Source: Sphingomonas sp. Leaf242
GTDB lineage: Bacteria > Pseudomonadota > Alphaproteobacteria > Sphingomonadales > Sphingomonadaceae
Direction of reading: 5' to 3'
Length of the DNA stretch: 64,000 nt
Assembly: GCF_001422045.1 (NCBI RefSeq)
Contig: NZ_LMLW01000012.1
Coordinates: 178,856 to 242,855 of the forward strand
A program made the position numbers and the translations under genes. Numbering within the stretch: the first letter of the stretch is position 1; each line of letters starts with the position of its first letter. This document shows positions 46,234 through 53,836 of the stretch, piece after piece. The notes under the pieces were generated by a model. The model ran no database searches, was not told where the DNA came from, and saw nothing but the letters and a program-made list of their open reading frames with translations.

Positions 46234-46243
46234 CCTAAAATAG
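46234..46243 (+). promoter_or_regulatory. CCTAAAATAG promoter-like element
   Basis: CTCCTAAAATAG differs by one base from CTCCTATAATAG at fliG and lies 23 bp before the ATG of the 171-residue gene. Confidence 0.4.
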
Positions 46244-46266
46244 AACAAGGTTTACGGGAGGTTTAG

Positions 46267-46782
46267 ATGCCGGTGCACGATATGACGGATTTGCTGGCCA
46301 TCGACAGTCCATCCGACATCGACGAACGGCTGATCCGTGCCGCCCGCGATATTGCGTTGATCGGATCGGGATTGATGCAGTGCCAGGGTGCGGTCCTGTT
46401 GACGCTGGCACTACCGGCCCACACCAGCGAGGGCGCGCTTGTCCTCACATTATGGGACGAGACCCTCGTCCCCTACCGCGATCCGCGATGCGCTCGCCCG
46501 GATCATCTTCTCGGTCCCGCTGTAGCCACGCTCGAGCGAGCCTCCATCGTATTGTTCGCTCGACTGGCCGCGATCCGGACAGCACGCCACGGCGCCGCCT
46601 TCTCCTGTATCGTCACCGACGGAACGGGCGTGGTCCTGATGACGGGGCGGCCACCGCGCGACGCAAGCGCGCTGATCGCCGCCGCGGATCGGCGCGGTAC
46701 GGCCGTCGCCATCATTCCGCCAGCACCCGACAGCATCTGGACGCTGATGGCCGCCGACCGTCTTTACGCCCCACTCAACTGA
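46267..46782 (+). CDS. Uncharacterised 171-residue protein
   Basis: No domain recognised. The sequence alternates short hydrophobic strands (GAVLLTLALPAHTSEGALVL) with helices and has no signal peptide or membrane segment. GGGAGG precedes the ATG. It lies between the sigma-like gene and the XRE regulator, all codirectional and each with its own CCTATA-type element, so a regulatory accessory role is possible. Confidence 0.6.
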   Translation: MPVHDMTDLLAIDSPSDIDERLIRAARDIALIGSGLMQCQGAVLLTLALPAHTSEGALVLTLWDETLVPYRDPRCARPDHLLGPAVATLERASIVLFARLAAIRTARHGAAFSCIVTDGTGVVLMTGRPPRDASALIAAADRRGTAVAIIPPAPDSIWTLMAADRLYAPLN

Positions 46783-46821
46783 TCCGACACTCGACCGGTC
46801 CGATATCCCGCTTTGATACAT

Positions 46822-46829
46822 CCTATACC
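46822..46829 (+). promoter_or_regulatory. CCTATACC promoter-like element of XRE gene
   Basis: ATCCTATACC lies 80 bp before the GTG of the XRE-type regulator gene. The downstream leader is AT-rich compared with the neighbourhood. Confidence 0.4.
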
Positions 46830-46909
46830 GCTGCGTTTCCGTTGTCATCGATCCGTAATTCTTGATAGGAAGATGACGTATAGGGGAATTGAACAGTGGA
46901 GCAGCGTGA

Positions 46910-48085
46910 GTGACCGTCCTCACTCGGCAGGATCGGCCGCGTAAGGGGCATTCGAAGCCGTTGGCTGCCGATGTCCTGGCGCATGGCGGAACCGGCGGAA
47001 GCGTTATCGTCGCCGACCGCTATCGTTCGGTCGTATTTCCCAATCGTGTGCGCGACCATCGCCTGAAGCGCGGCCATCCCAAGCTCCTCGCCTTTGCAGG
47101 GTCGATCCCCGAAATCCCGTATATCCGCCTGTCGAAGATCGAGCGTGGCGAGGTTTTCCCGCGCGCCATCGAACTCGTCCGGATCGCGGGAACGCTGGAC
47201 GTCGAGCCCGAAGATCTGCTGATCGACGTGCAATCGCCGCAGTTCGACCTCGAAACCTGGTTTGCCCCGTTCGCCGATACGGCGGTGCTCGACGACCAGC
47301 GCGAAGCGGAGACCGCGGTCGCGCTGGCCGCGGCGATCCGCGCCACGCGCGCCGGCGACCCGACGCTATCGCCCGCAGTCATCGATTCCGACTTCGGGAT
47401 CGCGCCGGTCATCCTGTCGCGGCTCGAAAACGCGCAGAAGGGCCTGCTTCGCTGGGGCGCACCGACAATCGCCTCGCTGTGCCGGTTCTTCCACGTCGCC
47501 GACGAGACCGCGTTGCGCGCGCATCTCGACCAGATGCACGCCTGCGGTGCGCTCGACCAGTTCCTGCACGAGATCGGCGACCCTGAGGATCGCAGGGCAC
47601 GGACCCGGCAACGCATCGCCGCGCTCCGTCAGGAGCTTGCCCACGCCGAACGCATTTCCGCGCCTGTCGCGCCGGCCAGCGTCCGGAGTGCATTGCCATC
47701 TGGTCAGACGGTCGGCGCCTCGGTCCGGCTCGCGACGGTCTACGGCGTGCCGCTGCCCGACGGCGCGATCGCGATGCAGCCGACCGGCGCCACCGTCGAG
47801 TTGCCCAGTTTCGCCGGGCCGCGTGCGTTCGGCCTCCGCGTCGGCCGCGCCCCGCTCGGCAGCGGACTGCCCGGACACGCGACGGTGATCGTCGATCCGG
47901 ACCGCTATCCGCAAGCTGGCGGAATCGCACTCGTCAAATCGGGCGAAGGCCACCGCCTGATGGCGGTCTCGCTGGATCCGAGGGGTGCGATGACCGCGCA
48001 CGGCCTCGATCCGGCGGACTCGGTCGCGCTCGACACGCTCGCCCCCGCCGATGCCGTCGCGGTGATCGCGGCGTATCACGTCTAG
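46910..48085 (+). CDS. XRE-type DNA-binding regulator in the flagellar cluster
   Basis: 391 residues. An N-terminal helix-turn-helix region (VRDHRLKRGHPKLL, IPYIRLSKIERGEVFPRAIE, IAGTLDVEPEDLL) resembles XRE/Cro proteins. A second similar region (VILSRLENAQKGLLRWGAPT, IASLCRFFHVADETAL) gives a tandem arrangement. The C-terminal ~130 residues are beta-rich (GHATVIVDPDRYPQAGGIAL, HRLMAVSLDPRG), like the S24/LexA-type fold, but no Ser-Lys protease pair could be confirmed. Starts at GTG with GGAG nine bases upstream. Its place among flagellar genes suggests it controls them. Confidence 0.72.
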   Translation: MTVLTRQDRPRKGHSKPLAADVLAHGGTGGSVIVADRYRSVVFPNRVRDHRLKRGHPKLLAFAGSIPEIPYIRLSKIERGEVFPRAIELVRIAGTLDVEPEDLLIDVQSPQFDLETWFAPFADTAVLDDQREAETAVALAAAIRATRAGDPTLSPAVIDSDFGIAPVILSRLENAQKGLLRWGAPTIASLCRFFHVADETALRAHLDQMHACGALDQFLHEIGDPEDRRARTRQRIAALRQELAHAERISAPVAPASVRSALPSGQTVGASVRLATVYGVPLPDGAIAMQPTGATVELPSFAGPRAFGLRVGRAPLGSGLPGHATVIVDPDRYPQAGGIALVKSGEGHRLMAVSLDPRGAMTAHGLDPADSVALDTLAPADAVAVIAAYHV

Positions 48086-48181
48086 GACGGATCGGGGCTC
48101 ATCGTTTCGAGCGCGCTACAGCTCGATACCGCTCCTTCACCCTAGACGTATGCGGCGGTTAGCCTCTTGGACCATGCATCA

Positions 48182-48275
48182 GTCATTCCCGCGCAGGCGG
48201 GAAGCCATACTGGCAAACCTTGCAGCATGATTGCGACCGTTTGAGCATCTGGGTCCCCGCCTCCGCGGGGATGAC
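48182..48275 (-). repeat. 94-bp palindromic intergenic repeat, copy 2 (inverted)
   Basis: Opposite orientation to copies 1 and 3: it begins GTCATTCCCGCGCAGGCGGG and ends CCTCCGCGGGGATGAC. The internal sequence is also recognisably shared, especially with copy 3. Confidence 0.85.
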
Positions 48276-48379
48276 GAGATGTCCCATATCGGAGGGGGAT
48301 AAATGTCGACTCGTTCCGTGGTCCGCCGTTTCGCAAACCAAAATCTACAGATTCGCGGAACCAAGGATCCCGGAACGAG

Positions 48380-48400
48380 CTCTCCTGAGCGTAGCCGAAG
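48380..48400 (+). repeat. Short repeat CTCTCCTGAGC…GCCGAAG, copy 2
   Basis: Matches copy 1 at 37046–37066 with two differences and also lies beside a 94-bp palindrome. Confidence 0.55.
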
Positions 48401-48456
48401 GGCCGGCATGACGAAATGCAGCGAGTCCCATGGCTCCAGATTAAATCTCGTGCAGT

Positions 48457-48888
48457 TCAGCCGCCGCTACGGCCCAGTGCGGTCTTCAGGAGCGACTGCT
48501 GCTTGCGGTAGAGATTGGTCATCGCCGTAAAGTCGGCCTGGATCTGCCCCATCTTCAGCAGTTGATCCTCGACCGTCACGTTGTTGCCGTCGGGCTTGGT
48601 TTCGCTGACGTCGTGATCGAGCTGGATCCCCCCGCTACCTCGAGGCGCGCGCGCACCCAGCGCGCTCATCGCCCCGGTCAGCATCACGCGCGGACGCGCG
48701 ACGCTCGGGCTGCCGCTGCGCCCGCCGGTCTGCTGCGCGAGCAGTTCGGAGAAATCGGGCGCCGCGACGTCGCGCGCCTTGAAGCCAGGTGTCTCCGAAT
48801 TGGCGATGTTCTGCGCGATGACGCGCTGCCGGTCCGCCAGATGCTTCATCTCGCGCGTGATGCCGGCGAGGATCGAGGGAACGCCCAT
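48457..48888 (-). CDS. flgB: Flagellar proximal rod protein FlgB
   Basis: 143 residues, normal for FlgB. The motif RQRVIAQNIANSETPGFKAR near the N-terminus and the C-terminal helix LYRKQQSLLKTALGRS identify it. It lies 2 bp after the FlaEY-like gene and is probably cotranscribed. Its usual partner flgC is absent; the next 370 bp contain only repeats. Confidence 0.92.
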   Translation of the reverse strand: MGVPSILAGITREMKHLADRQRVIAQNIANSETPGFKARDVAAPDFSELLAQQTGGRSGSPSVARPRVMLTGAMSALGARAPRGSGGIQLDHDVSETKPDGNNVTVEDQLLKMGQIQADFTAMTNLYRKQQSLLKTALGRSGG

Positions 48889-48890
48889 GT

Positions 48891-51638
48891 CTAGAATCCC
48901 GTGTAGCTTGACGAACCGCCCGACAACCGGGTCAGCGCGGCTTGATAATTGCCGAGTTGCGCCTGCTCGATCGCGGTCGAGCCCGGCTTGCGCCCGTTCG
49001 ACACGCCGGTGTCCGCGAGCAACGCCTTGGTATCGTCCCAATAGAGCGATCGATACGCGGACTGCGCGAACGAGATCGCCTGCGTGATCCGCGACAGCGC
49101 GTTGGCCGCCTCGGTCTTCGTATCGAGCCGGAGCGCCTCGTTCAGCCCCAGCGCGAACGCACCGCCGGGCCTGACTTTCGGCGCATCGTCCGGAATCGAC
49201 GCCGGGCTCGAGATCCGCCGCGCGTCGAGACCGAGCTTGGCGAGCGCGTCCTTGCCCGCCGACCCTGCGACGAATTCGATCTCGTTGCCGGGCTTCAGGT
49301 CGATACGGAGATTGCGACCCACGCCTTTCAGCGGCGTGGTGACGCTCGCGACCTTCGTCCCGACGAGCTGCCGGACCCGGTCGGCGAGCGTAGACAGCGT
49401 ATCGTCGTCGCCGATCACGATCTTGCGCAGCGCGCCGCCGTTGATCCGCACGGAGAACTCGTCCCCGGCGCGCAGGCTGGTCTGCGCCTCCAGCGTCACC
49501 GAATCGCTCGGCGTCAACGTGCCCCGGTGCAAGCCGATCGCGCCGAGTACGGTGTCGCCACCGGCGATCGCCGACACGCGCACCGATTCGGTCTTGGCGC
49601 CGATCACGCCAAACTGGCTGGTCGTCCCGATCGCGCCGGTCGATGCGTCGATCCGCGCGACGAAGCCGTCGGTGGTCCCGGTCTTGGCCGTACCCAGCGT
49701 CCCATTGGTGCGGCCGCCCGCATAGATTTCACCGCCGAGGAACGCGACGCTGTCGACCTGGTCCTCGCCAGCGGTCGCGACATAGGTGATCGCCGCGCCC
49801 GACAACCCTGCGTCGATCCGGGCGACGAAGCCATCGCGGCCTGCGCCGGTGGCGTTCGCCTGCGTGCCCGACAGCGCTGCATCGGTCGCGCCACCGACTG
49901 CGATCGTGCCATCCGCCGCGACCGCGATCGCGCGCGCATCCGCCCGCCCGAGCCCAAGCGTCGCGATATCGGTAGCCAGCGATCCGGCGTCGAGTTTGTG
50001 GAGGGTCGCCTGACCACTTTCGCTGGTCAGCGCGAGCACCTGTCCGTCGCCCGAGATCGCCAGCGCCTTGACCGTGTCCGCACCGGCTCCCCCGATCGTG
50101 CGGGTCTCCTTCAGCGTGCCGGTCGCGTCCAGCCGCGCGAGATACGCATCGCCGCCGTTCGCCTCGGTCTGACCGCCGATATAGATCGCGCCATCCGCGC
50201 CGACCGCCACCGCCGTCGCGGATTGCGCGCCGAGCGAGCGGACCAGGGTCGAGAACGTCTCGCCGCCCGACGCGTCATAGCGCGCGACCATCATGTCGCC
50301 GTCGCTGTTGGCGCCGTCGAACCCGCCCGTCACGGTCCCCGCCACGACGATTCCGCCATCGGGAGCGATCGTCACCGCCGCGCCCTGCGCCGAGCCGGCC
50401 GCGCCCAGATTGCGTTGCCAGACGACGCTGCCTTCGCTGTCGACCTTGGTCAGGAACAGATCGTCGGCACCGTGCGACAGATTTCCGCCGATATCGCCCG
50501 CGGTCGTGCCGACGACGTAGCTGAACCCGTTCGCGTCGGTCGCGATCGCCTGTGCATTGGCTGCAGCCGAGATCGTCGTCGCCTTCGCCTTGCCGGTCGT
50601 ATCGGTCGAAGCGACGACCTCCTGCCGCGCGGTCGCCGCCCGATCGACCGCGCTGATCGTGCCGAGCGTCTTGCGCGTCGGGTCGGTCGTCAGATCGTCG
50701 AACCGCGATATGCGCGTATTGGTCGGCGTATCGGGTTCGGTGACGCCGCTCGCGACCATCAGCGCATCGCTCGCGCCGACCTGGTCGATCGACACCGTCT
50801 CGAAGCCGGCACGCTCGAGCGACAGCGTCCATTTTTCGCCGGTCTTGGCGGGGACGAACTTGACCGAGGGCCAGCGCGGCACCGGGTTGCCGGTGTCGTC
50901 GAGCACCGCATTGCCGCTCGCATCGCGCTTTGGCACTGCGGCGATCTTCGCGTTGATCGCATCGGCGACGCTGTCGAGCGTCGGCGGCTGCGGCGTCCCC
51001 GACAGATCGACCGTGACGCTGTCCGAGACGCCCGGCTGCGACAGGTCGATACGCAGGATTTCCTTGCCGGTCATGCCCGCCAGCGGCGCGGTGCGCGTGT
51101 CGTTGACGCCGGTGCCGACGATCGTCGCGGTGCTCAGCGATGACGCCGCCTTGACGCCGACGGTCTGCGCTTGCCGTGCGAGGCTGCCGAACGACAGGTC
51201 CATCTTGTCCGACGGCGCCGATCCCAGATAGGTCTTGAGATCCGCCAACCCCTTGGCGAACGCCTTTTCCAAATTGGTGCGTTCGCTCGACGCGGTGGTG
51301 TCCTTGGCCGCGCTTTCGGCGAGCAGGCGCAGGCGATCGAGCGCCTTGTACGCCACGAAGGTCGTCTGCACGTCGCCGGGCACGGTGGCGCTGCTGCTGC
51401 TCGCCTTGTCGATGATCGTCTTCATGCTCTTGATCAGCGACACCTGCGAGGAGTCGCTGAGCGTCGAGGCCTTCTGCTTCCAGGGCGGCGTCGTCACGGG
51501 CGTGGTGAACGCCGCCTTCGCCTTGCGCTGCGCCTTGGTTTCGATCGGCGTCGCCGCATTGGACGCGGCAAAGGCCGAGAAGGCATCGCTGCCCGTCAAC
51601 ACGCTGAGACCGATCAGGCCATTCGAGAAATTGCTCAT
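48891..51638 (-). CDS. FlaEY-like large flagellar protein with SBBP beta-propeller repeats
   Basis: 915 residues. The N-terminal helical part (LAKSMK-type heptads, residues ~50–170) and C-terminal part (ALSRITQAISFAQSAYRSLY) look like axial or export-related helices. The centre (~370–640) carries SBBP-type propeller blades such as DDLFLTKVDSEGSVVWQRNL, DGDMMVARYDASGGETFST and DGFVARIDAGLSG. The combination recalls Caulobacter FlaEY, a protein reported to modulate flagellin and chemotaxis gene expression; I am moderately sure of that link. It is not a FliD. ATG at 51638 follows GAGGAAG. It heads a leftward unit with flgB. Confidence 0.7.
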   Translation of the reverse strand: MSNFSNGLIGLSVLTGSDAFSAFAASNAATPIETKAQRKAKAAFTTPVTTPPWKQKASTLSDSSQVSLIKSMKTIIDKASSSSATVPGDVQTTFVAYKALDRLRLLAESAAKDTTASSERTNLEKAFAKGLADLKTYLGSAPSDKMDLSFGSLARQAQTVGVKAASSLSTATIVGTGVNDTRTAPLAGMTGKEILRIDLSQPGVSDSVTVDLSGTPQPPTLDSVADAINAKIAAVPKRDASGNAVLDDTGNPVPRWPSVKFVPAKTGEKWTLSLERAGFETVSIDQVGASDALMVASGVTEPDTPTNTRISRFDDLTTDPTRKTLGTISAVDRAATARQEVVASTDTTGKAKATTISAAANAQAIATDANGFSYVVGTTAGDIGGNLSHGADDLFLTKVDSEGSVVWQRNLGAAGSAQGAAVTIAPDGGIVVAGTVTGGFDGANSDGDMMVARYDASGGETFSTLVRSLGAQSATAVAVGADGAIYIGGQTEANGGDAYLARLDATGTLKETRTIGGAGADTVKALAISGDGQVLALTSESGQATLHKLDAGSLATDIATLGLGRADARAIAVAADGTIAVGGATDAALSGTQANATGAGRDGFVARIDAGLSGAAITYVATAGEDQVDSVAFLGGEIYAGGRTNGTLGTAKTGTTDGFVARIDASTGAIGTTSQFGVIGAKTESVRVSAIAGGDTVLGAIGLHRGTLTPSDSVTLEAQTSLRAGDEFSVRINGGALRKIVIGDDDTLSTLADRVRQLVGTKVASVTTPLKGVGRNLRIDLKPGNEIEFVAGSAGKDALAKLGLDARRISSPASIPDDAPKVRPGGAFALGLNEALRLDTKTEAANALSRITQAISFAQSAYRSLYWDDTKALLADTGVSNGRKPGSTAIEQAQLGNYQAALTRLSGGSSSYTGF

Positions 51639-51677
51639 GTCTTCCTCTTCGAGCGCCGTCCGGATCGATCGCTCTCT

Positions 51678-51688
51678 CCTATAATAGG
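51678..51688. promoter_or_regulatory. Near-palindromic CCTATAATAGG shared by fliG and flaEY-like gene
   Basis: CCTATAATAGG toward fliG reads CCTATTATAGG toward the FlaEY-like gene, the mirror arrangement of the fliL/flgF region. The fliG ATG is 53 bp away and the flaEY-like ATG 39 bp away. No GGCA-N5-TGCC palindrome is visible nearby. Confidence 0.55.
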
Positions 51689-51741
51689 GGGGAAGCGTAC
51701 GGGCCGGTTCCCGACGCGATCTTTTGGAGCACACGCGGACC

Positions 51742-52764
51742 ATGACGCTGGCCGAACCGCCCGAACTCAAGCGCTATTCCGGCATCGAGCGCGCCGCCGC
51801 GCTGATGCTGACCCTCGGCAAGGAGCATGGCGCACCGATCTGGGATCAATTGTCGGTCGAGGAGGTCAAGGACCTGTCGTCGGCGATCGCCCAGCTGGGT
51901 CGCGTGCCGTCGCATGTCGCCGAGCATCTGCTCGTCAGCTTCACCGGCGAAGTCACCAGCATGAACGCGCTGCACGGCTCGTACGAGACCGCCGAACGCC
52001 TGCTCGACGGTGTGTTGCCGACCGACCGCGTCCGCGAGATCATGGAAGACATCCGTGGCCCCGCGGGCCGGACGATGTGGGACAAGCTGTCCAACGTCAG
52101 CGAGTCGGTGCTCGCGCGCTATCTTAAGAACGAATATCCGCAGACCGTCGCGGTCATCCTGTCGAAGCTGAAGCCGGAAAACGCCGCCGGCGTACTCGCG
52201 CAATTGCCCCAGGACATCGCCACCGAGGTCATCCAGCGGATGCTGCGGATGGAGACCGTCCAGAAGGACGTGCTGCTTCAGGTCGAGCAGACGCTGCGCA
52301 GCGAGTTCATGAACAACCTGTCGCGCGCGCAACGCCACGATCCGCACGAGGCGATGGCCGAGGTGTTCAACGCGATGGACCGGTCGACCGAAGAGGCGAT
52401 GCTCTATGCGCTCGACGAACACGCGCCCGAGTCCGCCGAGCGGATCCGCGCGCTGATGTTCACGTTCGAGGATCTCGGCGGGCTGGTCCCGCAGGCTGCC
52501 GCGGTGATCGTCCGTCAGGCCGACAAGCGACAGATGGCGCTCGCGCTCAAGGGGGCCACCGACGAAATCCGCCGGCTGTTCCTCGGGACGATGACGGAGC
52601 GCTCGGCCAAGCTGATGCGCGAGGACATGGCCGCGATGGGCCCGGTCCGCGCGCGCGATTGCGAGGAGGCGCAGACCGCGCTCGTCCGGCTCGCCAAGCA
52701 GCTCGCCGACAGCGGCGATATCCTGCTGGTCGATCCGAAGAGCAACGATGCGATGATCGTCTGA
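51742..52764 (+). CDS. fliG: Flagellar motor switch protein FliG
   Basis: 340 residues. The N domain (GIERAAALMLTLGKEHGAPI) binds FliF; the middle has EYPQTVAVILSKLKPENAAGVLAQLP (EHPQ-like motif); the C domain has the charged torque helix region (ADKRQMALALKGATDEIRRL, MTERSAKLMREDM). It turns stator force into rotation. The ATG at 51742 is used; GGAG lies somewhat far (12 bp) upstream. fliH follows after 4 bp. Confidence 0.95.
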   Translation: MTLAEPPELKRYSGIERAAALMLTLGKEHGAPIWDQLSVEEVKDLSSAIAQLGRVPSHVAEHLLVSFTGEVTSMNALHGSYETAERLLDGVLPTDRVREIMEDIRGPAGRTMWDKLSNVSESVLARYLKNEYPQTVAVILSKLKPENAAGVLAQLPQDIATEVIQRMLRMETVQKDVLLQVEQTLRSEFMNNLSRAQRHDPHEAMAEVFNAMDRSTEEAMLYALDEHAPESAERIRALMFTFEDLGGLVPQAAAVIVRQADKRQMALALKGATDEIRRLFLGTMTERSAKLMREDMAAMGPVRARDCEEAQTALVRLAKQLADSGDILLVDPKSNDAMIV

Positions 52765-52768
52765 GACC

Positions 52769-53437
52769 ATGGACGCAGCCTTTCACATCCGCCCGTTCGC
52801 GTTCGATCGCGTGTTCGAAACCGCCGTCCCGCTCCGTACCGCGCATGCGGAGACCGAGGATCTCCAGCTGATGATCGCGACGCTGGAGGCCGAACTCGCG
52901 CTCGCCCGTGCCGATTGCGACCGCCACGTCGCGGTCGCCCGGGCGGACGGGTTCGACGCAGGCCTCGCCCAGGCGCAGTCCGATCGCGATACCGCGCTGC
53001 TCGCCGCGGTCGACGCGCTCCATGCGACGATCGAGACGGTCGAGGCGGAGCTCGAAAGCGTGGCACAGGAGGCCGCACGCGAGGCGGCATCGGTCGCGAT
53101 CGTCGCCGCGGAGCTGCTCGCCGGTCGCGCGCTCGTCGAATATCCCGGCGGCGCGATCGACGCGGCGATCGGCCGCGCGCTGCAACAGGTCGCGCGCGGA
53201 CAGGAGATCGGTGTCGCCGTCGCACCCGATCTGGTCCCCGAGATCGAACGCCTCGTGGCGATCCGCCAGAACGGCGACCGCCGCCATCTCGCGCTGACCG
53301 TCCACGCCGATGCCGCGCTGGCGATCGGCGACGCGCACATCCACTGGGACCGCGGCGGCGTCGTCCTCGAAGCCGCAACACGCATCGCCGCCGTCGAAGC
53401 GGCGCTCGGTCCGGTCCTGGAACGCGTCGACGGTTAA
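52769..53437 (+). CDS. fliH: Flagellar export regulator FliH
   Basis: 222 residues. The N-terminal tip is followed by an Ala/Glu-rich coiled coil with the GxxxA-like region (DGFDAGLAQAQSDRDTALLA), and the C-terminal domain ends with HIHWDRGGVVLEAATRIAAV. It holds FliI at the base and to FliN. Codirectional and coupled with fliG. The weak conservation of the family is offset by its position. Confidence 0.88.
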   Translation: MDAAFHIRPFAFDRVFETAVPLRTAHAETEDLQLMIATLEAELALARADCDRHVAVARADGFDAGLAQAQSDRDTALLAAVDALHATIETVEAELESVAQEAAREAASVAIVAAELLAGRALVEYPGGAIDAAIGRALQQVARGQEIGVAVAPDLVPEIERLVAIRQNGDRRHLALTVHADAALAIGDAHIHWDRGGVVLEAATRIAAVEAALGPVLERVDG

Positions 53438-53444
53438 TCCTGCA

Positions 53445-53566
53445 TCCTCCCCCGCCAGGGGGAGGTGGCACCGAAGGTGTCGGAGGGGGAGGACACGGAA
53501 CAGAGGTTTCCCTGTCCTCCCCCTCCGTCTGGCAAGCGCCAGCCACCTCCCCCTGGCGGGGGAGGA
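53445..53566. repeat. CCTCCCCC inverted repeat, copy 2
   Basis: TCCTCCCCCGCCAGGGGGAG at the left is answered by CCCCCTGGCGGGGGAGGA at the right. Each end is itself a small palindrome, so several hairpins can form. Lies 7 bp after the fliH stop. Confidence 0.78.
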
Positions 53567-53609
53567 TCGAAATCAGCGTCTGTGGGTAGATCCGTCGCAG
53601 AACGTCCTC

Positions 53610-53703
53610 GTCATCCCCGCGGAGGCGGGGACCCATATGCTCAAGTCTTGGCGATCATGCTCGCAAGCCTGCCAGTATGGGTTCCCGCCTGCGCGGGAAT
53701 GAC
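53610..53703 (+). repeat. 94-bp palindromic intergenic repeat, copy 3
   Basis: Same orientation as copy 1: starts GTCATCCCCGCGGAGGCGGG and ends CCTGCGCGGGAATGAC. Confidence 0.85.
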
Positions 53704-53776
53704 GAATCATCGCACCGCCCGGCCTGACGACGCCACGTCAGACCGCCCGATCACCGGTCGGCAAAAGTTTCCGCCC

Positions 53777-53789
53777 GGCAAGAACTGCC
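53777..53789. promoter_or_regulatory. Candidate operator GGCA-N5-TGCC of fliF
   Basis: GGCAAGAACTGCC, within CCGGCAAGAACTGCCG, is a GGCA-N5-TGCC palindrome centred 22 bp upstream of the fliF TATAAT. A degenerate second copy, CGGCAAAAGTTTCCGCC, lies 17 bp further upstream (53759–53775). It resembles the ftr sites that FlbD uses at Caulobacter fliF. Confidence 0.55.
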
Positions 53790-53802
53790 GCCTCGCGTCT
53801 CT

Positions 53803-53810
53803 CCTATAAT
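53803..53810 (+). promoter_or_regulatory. CCTATAAT promoter element of fliF operon
   Basis: CTCTCCTATAATG is identical to the fliG element over CTCTCCTATAAT and lies 26 bp before the fliF ATG. Confidence 0.55.
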
Positions 53811-53836
53811 GAAATCAGGCATTGCTGCCGTTTCGA

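Larger units (their letters stand above)
48086..48456. other. 370-bp intergenic region with repeats
   Basis: Convergent space between the XRE gene and flgB. It holds the inverted copy of the 94-bp palindrome and the second CTCTCCTGAGC repeat. No gene or clear T-tract terminator is visible; the palindromes may serve as bidirectional ends. Confidence 0.7.
53438..53836. other. 399-bp intergenic region: repeats plus fliF control
   Basis: Holds the second CCTCCCCC inverted repeat and the third 94-bp palindrome, followed by the fliF operators and promoter element. No gene is seen. The repeats may terminate fliG-fliH transcription, since no other terminator is present. Confidence 0.7.

Noticed and set aside
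46879..46884. Minus-strand CCTATA at 46884 as a further promoter
   Set aside because: It would read leftward into the end of the 171-residue gene with no leftward gene to drive.
48891..51770. Calling the large gene next to flgB a FliD filament cap
   Set aside because: Its length, SBBP propeller blades and terminal sequences do not fit FliD; a FlaEY-like protein fits better.
36851..53703. CRISPR array from repeated palindromes
   Set aside because: Only three dispersed copies kilobases apart, with no spacer structure and no cas gene.
53750..53800. Sigma-54 (-24/-12) promoter before fliF
   Set aside because: GG and GC pairs are present but the spacing is 8 rather than 10 bases; the GGCA-N5-TGCC palindrome explains them better.
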